This document shows positions 24,657 to 37,600 of a stretch of 59,575 nt of DNA, piece after piece. The notes beneath the pieces are model-generated. The model was not told the origin of the DNA, searched no databases, and saw nothing but the letters and a program-made list of their open reading frames with translations. This DNA comes from an uncultured Desulfovibrio sp. (GTDB lineage Bacteria > Desulfobacterota > Desulfovibrionia > Desulfovibrionales > Desulfovibrionaceae), in contig NZ_CALUWS010000012.1 of assembly GCF_944324525.1 (NCBI RefSeq), forward strand, positions 1 through 59,575, read 5' to 3'. The translations under genes and the position numbers were made by a program. The stretch's first letter is position 1. Every line of letters begins with the position of its first letter.

Positions 24657-25448
24657 CTACTTGTGGGCCGGCAGCACCGCGCCCGCGTACTTCTTCTTCA
24701 TGAACTCGGCCAGTTCGGGGCTGGTCAGCACCTTGTAGAGCGCCTGCAGCTCGGGACGGCTCTCGTCGCCGGCCCGCACGGCCAGGATGTTGGCATAGGT
24801 GGCGGCGGCCACGGAATCGGCGGCTTCCACAGCCAGGGCGTCGGCCACCTTCAGGCCGCCCAGGATGGCGTAGTTGCCGTTGATGATGGCCACGTCCACG
24901 TCGGGCAGGGCGCGCACGAGCTGGGCGGCCTCGATCTCTTCGATCTTGAGCTTCTTGGGATTCTCGGCGATGTCGCGGCGGGTGGCGGCGAGACCGGCAT
25001 CCTTCTTCAGCTTGATGAGCCCCTCGGCTTCCATGAGCAGCAGGGCGCGGCCTTCGTTGGTGGCGTCATTGGGCACGGCCACCATGGCACCGTCCTTCAG
25101 GTCCTTGAGGCTCTTGCACTTGCCCGCGTAGATGCCGAACGGCTCATAGTGCACGCCGCCCATGCTGGCGAGCTTGGTGCCCTTCTGGGCATTGAAATCG
25201 TCCAGATAGGGCTTGTGCTGGAAGTAGTTGGCGTCCAGTTCCTTGCTGTCCAGCGCCACATTGGGCTGCACATAGTCGGAATACTCCACCACCTTCAGGG
25301 TGTAGCCGTCCTTCTTGAGGATCTTGGCGGCCTCGGCCAGGATCTCGGCATGCGGCGTGGGCGAGGCCCCCACCACGATGGTATTGCCCGCATGGGCGGA
25401 AAGGGGCAGCAGCAGCAGCGCCGCCAGCGTCAAAAGCAGTTTTTTCAT
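24657..25448 (-). CDS. metQ: Methionine ABC transporter substrate-binding protein (MetQ/NlpA family)
   Basis: 263 aa. The signal peptide ends LSAHAG, a signal peptidase I type site with no lipobox cysteine, so this MetQ is predicted to be soluble in the periplasm, whereas many are lipoproteins. VGASPTPHAEIL, DYVQPNVAL, DANYFQHKPYL and VAVPNDATNEGRALLLM are family motifs. It is last in the metNIQ operon. ATG 25448 is used because it starts the signal peptide. Confidence 0.93.
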   Translation of the reverse strand: MKKLLLTLAALLLLPLSAHAGNTIVVGASPTPHAEILAEAAKILKKDGYTLKVVEYSDYVQPNVALDSKELDANYFQHKPYLDDFNAQKGTKLASMGGVHYEPFGIYAGKCKSLKDLKDGAMVAVPNDATNEGRALLLMEAEGLIKLKKDAGLAATRRDIAENPKKLKIEEIEAAQLVRALPDVDVAIINGNYAILGGLKVADALAVEAADSVAAATYANILAVRAGDESRPELQALYKVLTSPELAEFMKKKYAGAVLPAHK

Positions 25449-25488
25449 GGCTGTGTCTCCCACAGGCTAAAGGGTGTCACGCGGCCCG

Positions 25489-26143
25489 TCAGGAGCCGCG
25501 CTTGTCGCTGCGTCGGGTGGCCCAGTTGCCGAAGCTCTGGAAGGCCTGGACGATGATGATGAGCAGCACCACGGTCATGACCATGATGTCCGTCTGATAG
25601 CGGTTGTACCCATACATGATGGCCAGCTTGCCCAGACCGCCGCCGCCCACCGCGCCGGACATGGCCGAATATCCCAGGATGGTGATGGCCGACACGGCGC
25701 TGCCGTTGATGAGCGAAGGCAGGGCCTCGGGCAGCAGCACCTTGCTGATGATCTGCCAGGTGGACGCGCCCATGCTCTGGGCGGCCTCCACCACGCCGCC
25801 GTCCACCTCCAGCAGGGAGGACTCCACCAGACGGGCCACGAAGGGCGCGGCCGCCAGCACCAGGGGCACCACGGTGGCGTTGTTGCCGATGGTGGTCCCC
25901 ACCAGGAAGCGGGTGAAGGGGATGACCGCGATCATGAGGATGAGGAACGGAAAGGAGCGGGTGAGATTGACCACCACGTCCAGCACCCCGTACACGAGGG
26001 CATTGGGCCGGATGCCGTCCTTGCGGCAGATGACCAGCACCACCCCCATGACCAGACCGAAGACGTAGGAAAAGAAGGTCGCCACCAGCGTCATGTAGAG
26101 GGTGTCCCACACGCCCACGAGCAGCATCTCGACGGTTTGCTGG

Positions 26144-26151
<8 letters not shown>
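25489..26151 (-). CDS. metI: Methionine ABC transporter permease
   Basis: 220 aa with five or six transmembrane helices. The EAA-type loop EAAQSMGASTWQIISKVLLPEALPS contacts the ATPase, and YSAMSGAVGGGGLG is characteristic of MetI. ATG 26151 overlaps the metN stop by 8 nt, consistent with coupling. Confidence 0.94.
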
Positions 26152-27148
<997 letters not shown>

Positions 27149-27292
27149 AGCACCTCCCCGCGCGCGGCACTTCCCGTGCGTCGGCGCAGCCCGCACGCCG
27201 GGCGGCTGCACGCGGACGCCATGCCGCGTCCCGCCCTGCAGAGACGGGATGCGGACGGCCGCGCCTGCGGCCATCCGGTACGCTTCCTTCAA

Positions 27293-27306
27293 AGTGGAAC
27301 CGCTCT
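27293..27306 (-). repeat. Family B left-end remnant
   Basis: The minus strand reads TAGAGCGGTTC, matching the first bases of family B (TAGAGCGGATTC). Only the end is recognisable. Confidence 0.4.
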
Positions 27307-27370
27307 AGCATATTTTCCGCCGGGCGCAAAGAGGGCACGTCCCCGTTCCCCGGCGGCTCCCCGAGACGGC

Positions 27371-27405
27371 AAACGGGAGGGCCGCCCCGCAGGGCCTCCC
27401 TCCCG
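27371..27405 (-). terminator. Hairpin downstream of secA
   Basis: On the minus strand CGGGAGGGAGGCC pairs with GGCCCTCCCG with a small bulge, followed by TTT. It probably ends secA transcription ahead of metN. Confidence 0.5.
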
Positions 27406-27407
27406 CC

Positions 27408-27447
27408 ATATGGTGTGAAACGCAACGCGTTTCACACGGAAAATGCT

Positions 27448-27450
<3 letters not shown>
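27408..27450 (-). repeat. Family A partial copy at the secA stop codon
   Basis: Only hairpin 4 (GTGTGAAACG...CGTTTCACAC, both arms changed in step) and the end GGAAAATGCTCTA remain. The end CTA is the TAG stop codon of secA. Confidence 0.75.
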
Positions 27451-29970
<2,520 letters not shown>

Positions 29971-30055
29971 CGGGACTCCTGGGATGCGCGGCCGCATGCG
30001 TGCGGCCGAAAGGGAATGGGTTCACGGAGAGGGGCGCGCCCCGGCCTGTCCCCAT

Positions 30056-30083
30056 AGTATAGGCAGGCTTTGCCGTTTGGCAA
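30056..30083 (-). promoter_or_regulatory. Candidate sigma70 promoter of secA
   Basis: On the minus strand TTGCCA lies 16 nt before TATACT, about 85 nt upstream of the secA start. Confidence 0.6.
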
Positions 30084-30169
30084 TGCCGTAAATCTTTGCA
30101 GAAAAAGGAAAGCGGCGCTAATGTCCCTTCCCGCCGTGCCGATAAGAGGAAAGGAACTGACGGGTTGCG

Positions 30170-30183
30170 GCGATCCGCTCTAG
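30170..30183 (-). repeat. Family B left-end remnant at a stop codon
   Basis: The minus strand reads TAGAGCGGATCGCC, and its TAG is the stop codon of the MoaE-like gene. It resembles the family B start TAGAGCGGATTCGC. Confidence 0.45.
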
Positions 30184-30545
30184 GCAGGCGGCAGCTCTTC
30201 CTTGATGACGGCCTCGGCCTTGATGCGGTCCAGCAATTCCGCGAAAACGGCTTTCACGTTCTCGCGGATGTCGCCGGCCACCACGAGGAAAAGCAGATCG
30301 TCCCCGGGGCGGAGCTCGCCCTCGGCGGCTTCCGCCAGGATGGCGAAGATGCCGGGACGGCCTTCCATCTCGCGGCGGATGGCTTCCATCCGTTCGCGGT
30401 CGGGACGGACGATGACCCGCCCGACGGCCGCATGTTCCTTGCGGGACCAGCCCCGCACGACGCCGTTGTGCACCAGCATCATGCCTACATGATCGCTGAA
30501 GCCGGGGCGCTGTTTCAGTTCCTGGAGCGTTTTGGTGATGTCCAT
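30180..30545 (-). CDS. MoaE-like protein (molybdopterin synthase large-subunit fold)
   Basis: 121 aa. GMMLVHNGVVRGWSRK matches the MoaE core strand, and EGELRPGDDLLFLVVAGDIRENVKAVFAELLDRIKAEAVIKEEL matches the C-terminal half, including the terminal lysine/Glu motif. The usual HR pairs of MoaE (HRxG, HR) are absent and the protein is shorter than typical MoaE. No moaD or other cofactor genes adjoin. It may be a divergent synthase subunit or a paralogue with another role. ATG 30545 follows GGAG and is divergent from the 916-aa gene. Confidence 0.6.
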   Translation of the reverse strand: MDITKTLQELKQRPGFSDHVGMMLVHNGVVRGWSRKEHAAVGRVIVRPDRERMEAIRREMEGRPGIFAILAEAAEGELRPGDDLLFLVVAGDIRENVKAVFAELLDRIKAEAVIKEELPPA

Positions 30546-30630
30546 AAGTCGAGCTCTCCTGTTGTGCGCGGGACGGATGTCCTGACGCAGCAGTCTACAT
30601 GTATCGCCGCCCGGCATAAAGGATTTTTTC

Positions 30631-33381
30631 ATGGCCAATCTGTCGCAGCTTCTCAATCGTCTGCCCGATATCCCTGTGGTCCGCATGAGCACCATGGGGC
30701 ATGCCGTCTGGGTGTGCTGGCAAAAGACCCCGCCCGCGGCCGTCAATCAGACGCTGCTCAACTACGGCGGCATGCTGCTGACCGAAGAGGGCGACCAGGC
30801 GCTGTGGTTCTTCTTTACCGATGACGCCTTCCTTGCGCTGGCGCGCCTTTCCGTCTGGGGCAACTTCAACGAATTGTCCGTCGCCATCGAGATCTTCCCC
30901 GGCCGCCTGCAGTTCGGCGCGCGCCGGGAGATGAACCTCTGGGTGGACGGCAAGCTGGCCGCCCAGTCGATGATGGTGCGCGAGAATCTGGAAGTCTGGG
31001 TGCACCCCAAGAGCCGCGAGGGCAAGAACACCCTGCCCGGCATCGACTTTGAAAAGGCCGCGCCCCGTCAGGGCGTCGCCCAGCTGGATTGGGCGCTGCT
31101 CAAGGCGGACGTGCGCATGCCCTATACGTCCACCCAGTCGTGGTTCGCCATCCTGCACCCGCTGGGCAGCCCGCTGGACAAGGAATACCAGACCGGCTGG
31201 CCCGCCATGTTCGAGCGGCTGGAGAGCCTCTTCCAGGAACACAAGATGCGCTTCATCGTCCACGAGACCTTCGTCATGGTCGCCGTGGAGAACCTGCTCA
31301 TGCTGCGCACCTTCCTGCGGGACTATCTGCAGACCTTCGACCGCGAAAGCGACCAGAAGGCCCCCTGCTGGCCCTGCGTCTGCGTGGTGACGGACCGCAA
31401 GAACTTCAACTTCAATAACGATCTGCCCAAGAAAGTCGGCTTGAAGTGGGACAGCCTCATGCCCGACTTTCCTTACCTGAGCTACCGCAACGCCTATCTG
31501 CTGGGCGAGGGCTTCACCATCCGCGACATCGCCTTTTCCGGCGATCAGTCGAGCATCGACAGCTGGTGCAACATCATCCTTGACGAGAACAGCGTCAGCC
31601 ATCGTTCCATACCGCTGCTCATGGCCGGCCATCTGGCTGCCAGCGGGACTTCCGACGCCGGCTGCTTCTACTGCGGCATTCGCACCCACACCGCGGCCCA
31701 GTGCCCCACCCGCACCTACGCCCCCAGCCGTCCCCAGATCTGGGACGAGCTGGCCGCGCTGGACCTGGACACCATCAACGAGGGCTTCCGCCAGATAGAA
31801 CATGTGCTGGTCGCCAAGGGCCTGAACGGCTACAGCGAACTGCTGGCGACTCCCGGGCCCACCGCCACCCTCCTGCAGGCGGTGCTCGATCTCAACGGGG
31901 CCGGCCAGCTGCGCAACGTGCCCCGGCAGTGGCTCTACCGCATGCGCGACGTGGACGAGGACGAGACCGTCCAGCGCGACGACAGCCCGGCCTGGGATTT
32001 CCTCGACAAGCTGACCCAGACGCCGCCGGAAGGCCTCCTTTCGCTGGAAAAGGCCATCAACGACTCCATCACGCGGCATTCGCGCGATCCCCGGCTGCGG
32101 ACGGTGCTGGGCTTTTTGCAGGTGGAACGCGGCGACTACGCCCATGCGCCCCAGTCCTTCCGGGAGGCCGCCAGTCTCACCCCCTCGCCCGCTCTGCAGG
32201 CCTGGAACGAATATCTGCAGGGCCGCCTGCACGAGGAGCTCGGCCACTACGCCCAGGCCCTCGAACAGTACGCGCAGGTGCTGCGCCTCATGCCGCAGTG
32301 GCATGATCTGCGCTATCGGGAGATCGTCTGCAAGGTGAAGATGGGCTTCGGCGAGCAGGTGCTCGACCAGATCGCCAGGCTGGTCAAGGAAGAGCCGGCC
32401 TTCTTCAACCGCATCCTCATCGACCCGGCCCTGGAGCGCGGCCGCCTGCTCATCCTGTCCTCGCTCTATGATCTCTGGGACGCCGCCCACAGCCGCGCCC
32501 TGGATGAGACCGGACGCATCAACGAAATGGAGGAACGCCTCGGCCAGTGGTTCGAGGAAGACCACCCCGTCCATATCAAACTCGGCAAGCGCATCACCCA
32601 GCTCAAGCACATGAGCGAGGTCAAGAACTACACGGCCTTCCTGCGCGTGGTCGAGGAAACGCCGCCCCTGGAAAAGGAACTCGACGAGTGCATACAGCAC
32701 GAAGTGGACGACTTGCGCGAACGCTACAAGGGCTATCTGGAACGCCTGCAGGAAGTGCGCGACGAGGCCTCGTGGTTCCCCTTCCCCTCGGCGCTCAAGG
32801 AATTCAGTCAGGAATTCAACGAGTGCGCGGGCATCATCAACTGGGCCTTCGCCTGCAACTTCAATGACGCCGCCACCTTCAAGCGCGCCCAGAGCACGAC
32901 GCCGCGCCTCAACCAGCTGCTGCGCGACCTGCGCAAGCGCCTCAAGTTCCTGCGCATGGTGCGTGACGTCACCCTCTTCGTCATGACCATGGGCAAGACC
33001 TTCCTCTGGGTCGAGCTGGTGGGCCTGCTGCTCTGCTTCCTCGGCGTGCCCGCGGTGGTGCTCTGGGGCCAGCATTTCTACATGGGCTGGCTGCGCGACC
33101 TCATCGGCGAGAACCAGTGGGGCATCCAGAAGGTGCTGGTCTTCATCATCTCGGTCATCGCCCTCGGCGTCGCCGCGCTGCGCTCCACCCTGGTCTTTGA
33201 CTCCAAGCGGGAAAAGCTGCTCAACGAGGCCCGCGAACAACGCGAAAAGGCCCAGCAGATGCGCCTTGACCGCATCCGCCGCCAGCGCCAGATGGAAGCG
33301 GAGAACGCCCGCCGCATGCAGGAGGCCGAAGCCGAACGCCAGCGGCAGGAAGAACTTCGCCGCCGCATGGAAGACAACTAG
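30631..33381 (+). CDS. Large membrane protein with CCHC zinc knuckle and TPR-like repeats
   Basis: 916 aa, of no named family that I recognise. Residues 345-358 read CFYCGIRTHTAAQC, exactly C-X2-C-X4-H-X4-C, the zinc-knuckle spacing, which is rare in bacteria. Residues about 490-595 resemble TPR units (FLQVERGDYAHAPQSFREAA, RLHEELGHYAQALEQYAQVL). Two transmembrane helices lie at about 790-814 and 835-857, then a highly charged Arg/Gln/Glu coiled-coil tail to the end. The N-terminal 340 residues are unassigned. The topology suggests both ends in the cytoplasm. It is divergent from the MoaE-like gene and is followed by family C repeat. Confidence 0.85.
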   Translation: MANLSQLLNRLPDIPVVRMSTMGHAVWVCWQKTPPAAVNQTLLNYGGMLLTEEGDQALWFFFTDDAFLALARLSVWGNFNELSVAIEIFPGRLQFGARREMNLWVDGKLAAQSMMVRENLEVWVHPKSREGKNTLPGIDFEKAAPRQGVAQLDWALLKADVRMPYTSTQSWFAILHPLGSPLDKEYQTGWPAMFERLESLFQEHKMRFIVHETFVMVAVENLLMLRTFLRDYLQTFDRESDQKAPCWPCVCVVTDRKNFNFNNDLPKKVGLKWDSLMPDFPYLSYRNAYLLGEGFTIRDIAFSGDQSSIDSWCNIILDENSVSHRSIPLLMAGHLAASGTSDAGCFYCGIRTHTAAQCPTRTYAPSRPQIWDELAALDLDTINEGFRQIEHVLVAKGLNGYSELLATPGPTATLLQAVLDLNGAGQLRNVPRQWLYRMRDVDEDETVQRDDSPAWDFLDKLTQTPPEGLLSLEKAINDSITRHSRDPRLRTVLGFLQVERGDYAHAPQSFREAASLTPSPALQAWNEYLQGRLHEELGHYAQALEQYAQVLRLMPQWHDLRYREIVCKVKMGFGEQVLDQIARLVKEEPAFFNRILIDPALERGRLLILSSLYDLWDAAHSRALDETGRINEMEERLGQWFEEDHPVHIKLGKRITQLKHMSEVKNYTAFLRVVEETPPLEKELDECIQHEVDDLRERYKGYLERLQEVRDEASWFPFPSALKEFSQEFNECAGIINWAFACNFNDAATFKRAQSTTPRLNQLLRDLRKRLKFLRMVRDVTLFVMTMGKTFLWVELVGLLLCFLGVPAVVLWGQHFYMGWLRDLIGENQWGIQKVLVFIISVIALGVAALRSTLVFDSKREKLLNEAREQREKAQQMRLDRIRRQRQMEAENARRMQEAEAERQRQEELRRRMEDN

Positions 33382-33383
33382 GG

Positions 33384-33505
33384 CTGTTCACACTCTTCGC
33401 TGCCTGTTTTTTGGGGGGAAGGGAAACCCCTCCGCCAGCGCGGGAGAGGGTTTCCCTTCCCCCCAAGCCCCCCATCCTTTCCCCAGCGCGCTTTCACCGG
33501 GAAAG
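33384..33505 (+). repeat. Family C G-rich hairpin repeat, copy 3
   Basis: Begins right after the stop of the 916-aa gene with CTGTTCACACTCTTCGCTG, shared with 46381-46405. It continues with the G6-A2-G3 hairpin and the CCCCCCATCC...CCCAGCGCGCTTTCACC tail. Confidence 0.75.
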
Positions 33506-33560
33506 GGTCAGGAACACGAGGCGACCCAGCTCCAAAGGCAAGCGAAGCGTACAGAGTTTA

Positions 33561-33664
33561 TTGACTTTATCTATTGAAATTGTTTTTAAAATTTGTGTTA
33601 GCACGTCCTAGGCCCCGCCCCAACGATCCCGACCGCCTGCCACCCGGCAGGCGGTTTTCTTTTG
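33561..33664 (+). ncRNA. Candidate small RNA: promoter, short transcript and terminator
   Basis: TTGACT (33561-33566) is followed 18 nt later by TTTAAA (33585-33590), and a strong intrinsic terminator CCGCCTGCC-ACCC-GGCAGGCGG-TTTTCTTTT lies at 33639-33664. The predicted transcript is about 70 nt with no open frame. No family is recognised. The terminator may simply serve the upstream gene. Confidence 0.35.
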
Positions 33665-33710
33665 GACCGGGCGGCGCTATGCCGCCGTCCCGGGTGTTGC
33701 TTTTTTTCAT
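33663..33710 (-). repeat. Family A fragment (hairpin 2 region)
   Basis: GACCGGGCGGCGCTATGCCGCCG followed by a T-rich stretch aligns with the hairpin 2 and hairpin 1 junction of the full repeats, with many changes. Confidence 0.55.
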
Positions 33711-33763
33711 GCCCCCCTCATTCGCCGTCCGTGTCTTTTCCCAGTTTTTCACTCGGAAAAGTC

Positions 33764-33792
33764 TTGACTTTCTTCTTAGGAATAGTTACTAA
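33764..33792 (+). promoter_or_regulatory. Sigma70 promoter of the 114-aa gene
   Basis: TTGACT, 17-nt spacer, TACTAA, placed about 22 nt before the ATG with AAGGAGG in between. It is the strongest sigma70-type match seen in the window. Confidence 0.7.
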
Positions 33793-33814
33793 TGAATCAA
33801 CAAGGAGGCACACC

Positions 33815-34159
33815 ATGTCGAGCCTGAAGGATTTTGCCTTGTACGATATATCGTGGAACCTGTCGCCGGAACATGCCGTGACCATGTATCTGGAATGGGG
33901 CAACAACGACTGGCATGCGGAATATCCGCCGGTGCGTTCCAAGGAAGACGTGTCCTACTACTTCGTGGTGGACAACTGGGGTGAAAAACCCGTGGTACGC
34001 CTTGTGCGCCGCAACTCCGAAAATGCGGAAGATTTGATCTCCGTACCGCTGCCCGACGCCCTTCTGGAAGATTTTCAGGCTGTGCACGGCACCTGCCGGG
34101 GCATCAGCGAACCGACGCCCGCCATCAAGAACTGGCTGCGTCACGAAATGGGCCAATAA
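33815..34159 (+). CDS. Conserved small protein typical of Desulfovibrionales, function unknown
   Basis: 114 aa, soluble and acidic, with no signal peptide. It begins MSSLKDFALYDISWNLSPE, has VTMYLEWGNNDWHAEYPPVRSK and ends PTPAIKNWLRHEMGQ. I recall similar proteins in other Desulfovibrio genomes (a DVU0772-like group), but that is memory, not a search. The combination of consensus promoter, AAGGAGG site and terminator suggests high expression as a single gene. Confidence 0.75.
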   Translation: MSSLKDFALYDISWNLSPEHAVTMYLEWGNNDWHAEYPPVRSKEDVSYYFVVDNWGEKPVVRLVRRNSENAEDLISVPLPDALLEDFQAVHGTCRGISEPTPAIKNWLRHEMGQ

Positions 34160-34256
34160 CCTCCCGGCGGATCCCCCCTTTTTCCGTCGGAGATAGCATA
34201 CCCTCCCACTCCTCGCGGCATGACGCATGCCGTTGCATCACACCATCTGCCTCGCG

Positions 34257-34287
34257 AAAAGGGCTCGTCGACGGACGAGCCCTTTTC
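34257..34287 (+). terminator. Intrinsic terminator after the 114-aa gene
   Basis: AAAAGGGCTCGTC-GACG-GACGAGCCCTTTT, a perfect symmetric stem with A and T tracts, active in either direction. Confidence 0.85.
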
Positions 34288-34374
34288 CTTACCGCTCCGC
34301 ACCGTCTGTCATCCGCCATGCGGATCAGGCTGGACATCATGCCAACTTTCGGAAAGAATGAAATTTTTTTAGCC

Positions 34375-34403
34375 TTGTTTACGGCCGGCACTTCTGTTAG
34401 GCT
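34375..34403 (+). promoter_or_regulatory. Candidate promoter of the autotransporter gene
   Basis: TTGTTT, 17-nt spacer, TAGGCT. It would give a leader of about 200 nt before the start at 34613. I could not match that leader to a known riboswitch; no gene is otherwise seen in 34160-34612. Confidence 0.4.
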
Positions 34404-34612
34404 CCGCCCCCCCATGCGCGCTCTCCGCAAGCGGCAGCGGCTTTCCGCAGGACACGGCCATGGAACAGATCCGACACGCGGCCCATGCCGCAAGGGCAGT
34501 GCCTGCGATGACGCCAGCCCAAATGACGGCCCCGCCACAGGCAAGCGATGCGTACAGCCCAAGGCTGCCGCGTGCCGCAGCGGATACGCACCAGACGTAC
34601 AGGAGGTCCACC

Positions 34613-37600
34613 ATGCTCTCGAAGGAAGCCCGCGCCGGTCTGCGGCGCTGGAAAAACATCACGCTTGCCGCGCTTTTCGCCGGACTGCTTGGCAGCGCCA
34701 TACCGCTTCTCCCCTTGCAGACCGCCACAGTAGAGGCCAGTGAACTGCGCATCGTCCCCCGTCCAGACGGATCGCCGCTTTTTGCACTGCACTTCTTCGA
34801 TGCGGGTGAACGGTACGGGAACTATGAGGATCCGGACATGCCGGGGTACTCCCCCTGGCAGCTCAGCAAGGCGCAGAAAGATGCCGTGACCCGGGCCGCC
34901 GCCCTCTGGGCGGAGGTACTCGGCCCCGGCAGCCGCAACACCGCCCCCATCCCCATCACTGTGGGCACCTATCTTTTTGAGAACGCCGATGCCTCAAGCG
35001 AACCCAACGGCAACCCCGGTTCCGGCGATCACTTTTTCCCCACCGGCGTGCAGGATGCCATCATCAACGGCAACGCTCCCGATTCGCCGGGGATCATCCG
35101 TATCGGCAAGCTCGATTTTGCCATCCAGGAAAACCTTTCGCCTCTGCCCACCGTCAACGGCTTCAATCTCGTCGCGACGCTCTATCACGAGATCGGCCAT
35201 GCCCTCGGAGTGTCGTCTCTGGCTTCGGTCATGGACAGCAAATATCTGAGCACATGGGATGCGCACCTCAGGGATCAGTACGGCACCTGGCTCAGGCCGG
35301 GCATGAGCATCGTCAAGCCGGGCCAGGGTACGCCGGGTACGGACTTCATCGTGGGGGACGAAGCCCAGAGCGGCGTCACCTTCCAGGGGGAGCATGTGGC
35401 CGAAGTCATGGGAGCCGGTGCGGGCCTGCCCATCAACGGCTACGAGGGCGATGATCCCGAGCTCTCGCACATCGAGCTCGAGCACAGCCTCATGAGCCAC
35501 CAGAACTACCGCAATTACACCACCTTCATGGAGGCCGAGCTGGCCGCCCTGCAGGATATGGGCTATGCCATCGATCGCCGGAACTTCTTCGGCTTTTCCG
35601 TCTACGGCGATGGCGGGACCATCATCAACCACAACGGCTACTTTGCCCGCAATGCCGCCGGGGATGCCTATCTGACGGGACAGGCCAATACGGCCACCCT
35701 GGGCGTCGGCCTGCACATCTACGGCAAGGACAACGACGTGACCCAGGCCGCCGACCTGCTGGCCGACGGCGTCGCGGGGACCGGCATACGCGTGGACGGC
35801 AGCGGCAATACCCTGCGCATAGCCTCCGGGGTGCGCGTGAGCGCCAACGGTCTGGGCGGCACCGGCCTGCTGGTGGCCTACGGCAAGGAACAGAACATCA
35901 TCAGCGGCGGGAACATCGAGGCCAACGGCGCAGGCGGCGTGGCCGTCCGTTTTGACTTCGGACACAACCTGCTCGGTGATGCCACGGAATACCGCGGCTC
36001 CTGGATCTGGACGGCGGATGGACGGCAGCAGTCCATCGCCCACGGCAACCTCGATCACAGCGGTCTGCCCCTCAATCTCGACGGGGCGCTGGTCTCGACC
36101 TTCGACGTGAGCGGCAGCCTGAGCGGCAGCGCGGCCGCCATCTACATTTCGGAAAACGCCCTCGTCGAACGCATCAACATCCTTTCCGGGGCCTCCATCA
36201 CCGGCGACATCATTTCCGACTGGGACCCTCAGAATCCCGATATCCAGTACACCGGCTCTCGTGACGACCTGCACACCGCACTGACCTTCGGTCTTGCGCC
36301 GCAGGCTGACGGCAGCGCCGGCGTCAACCCGGATGCCGCCTTCACCATGACCCTCAACGGCGGCGTTTACGGGCCGGACAGCATCGACATGACCCTCAGC
36401 GCGGGCCGCCTTTCCGTCACCGGGCCGCTGAGCGTCTACAGTCTTGCCAACTCCGGCTATCTGGCCCTTGGCGGCATGACGCCCGACGGCACGGCCGCCG
36501 ACGTCGCCACCACCTTCGTCAACGGCCCCGACGCCACACTGGAGACCGCCGTCATGGCTGACGGCAGCGTGGCCGGCATCGAGGCCGAAACGGCCACTCT
36601 GGCCGGCAACTGGACGTTGCGTCCCCTGCGGGACTTCTACGCCGGCAATGCCGTCATCACCCCGCAAGCGCCGGTGGAAGCCGACACCATCAACGGCGGC
36701 TTCTCGTCGGTCAGCCTCGTCGCCGGCCAGTCGCCCACGCTGGACTTCAGCCTGCGCGACCCCGACCCCTCCCGTCCGCAGCTGTACGTCTCCCGCCCCG
36801 GCGATGCCTACAGCCGCTATGCCGACACCACCGGCACGGCCTCGCTGGGGCACGCGCTGCACGGCATCGCCAATGTGGCGCAAGGCGACATGCGGCAGCT
36901 GCTCGCCGCCATCGACTGGACGCCCCGCGACGGCAGCGGCGTGCGCCGGGCCCTGCATCAGCTCGGCCCGGAAGCCTACGATGCTTCCGCCCGCGCCTCA
37001 CTGGGGCAGCAGAGCGAGTTCACCGTCCTGCTCCTGCGGCGCATGCTGGCAGGCGAACAGGCCCGGCAGGCGGCGCGTGCCGCCGGCAGCGTGCAGGACT
37101 CCCCGGAGGCGGGCCTCTGGCAGGCCTGGGCAACGCCCTACGGCGCTGCCTCCTGGCAGGGCGATCACGGCGGCGCTTCCGGCTGGAACAGCGCCGGCGT
37201 GGGCCTGCTGGCCGGGATGGACCGCCATTTCGACTCCGGCCTGAGCCTTGGTTTCCATCTGGCGCTGGCTGCCCGCCGCACCACCATCAACGGCGCGCAC
37301 GACGCCAGCGCCGACACCCAGTCCGCCCTTGCGGGCCTGCAGGGCCTGCTGGCCCCCGAACAGTGGGACGGCTTCTATCTCACGGCGCAAGCCCGCCTCG
37401 GCATGGAACAGGGCGAAATGGACCGTAACGTCAACATCGGCGATGCCTACCTTCGCCACAACGAAAGCCGCTGGACGGGCCTCACCGGCAGCGCCATGCT
37501 GGGCGGCGGCAAGGACTGGAGCCGGCAGTTTGAAAGCGGCTCCCTCAGTGCCGGGCCGCTGGGCTGGCTGGAATACGCCTTCCTGCGCCGCCCCGGCTTC

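Noticed and set aside
27149-27447. SAM riboswitch upstream of metN
   Set aside because: None of the SAM-I, SAM-II or other methionine-related aptamer cores could be found; only a secA terminator-like hairpin and repeat remnants are there.
34404-34612. Cobalamin or other riboswitch in the autotransporter leader
   Set aside because: A few GCC-rich segments were suggestive, but no B12 box or other aptamer core is present.
34460-34612. Longer N-terminus for the autotransporter starting at 34460
   Set aside because: The frame is open, but ATG 34613 has an AGGAGG site and starts a proper signal peptide; the upstream residues look non-coding.
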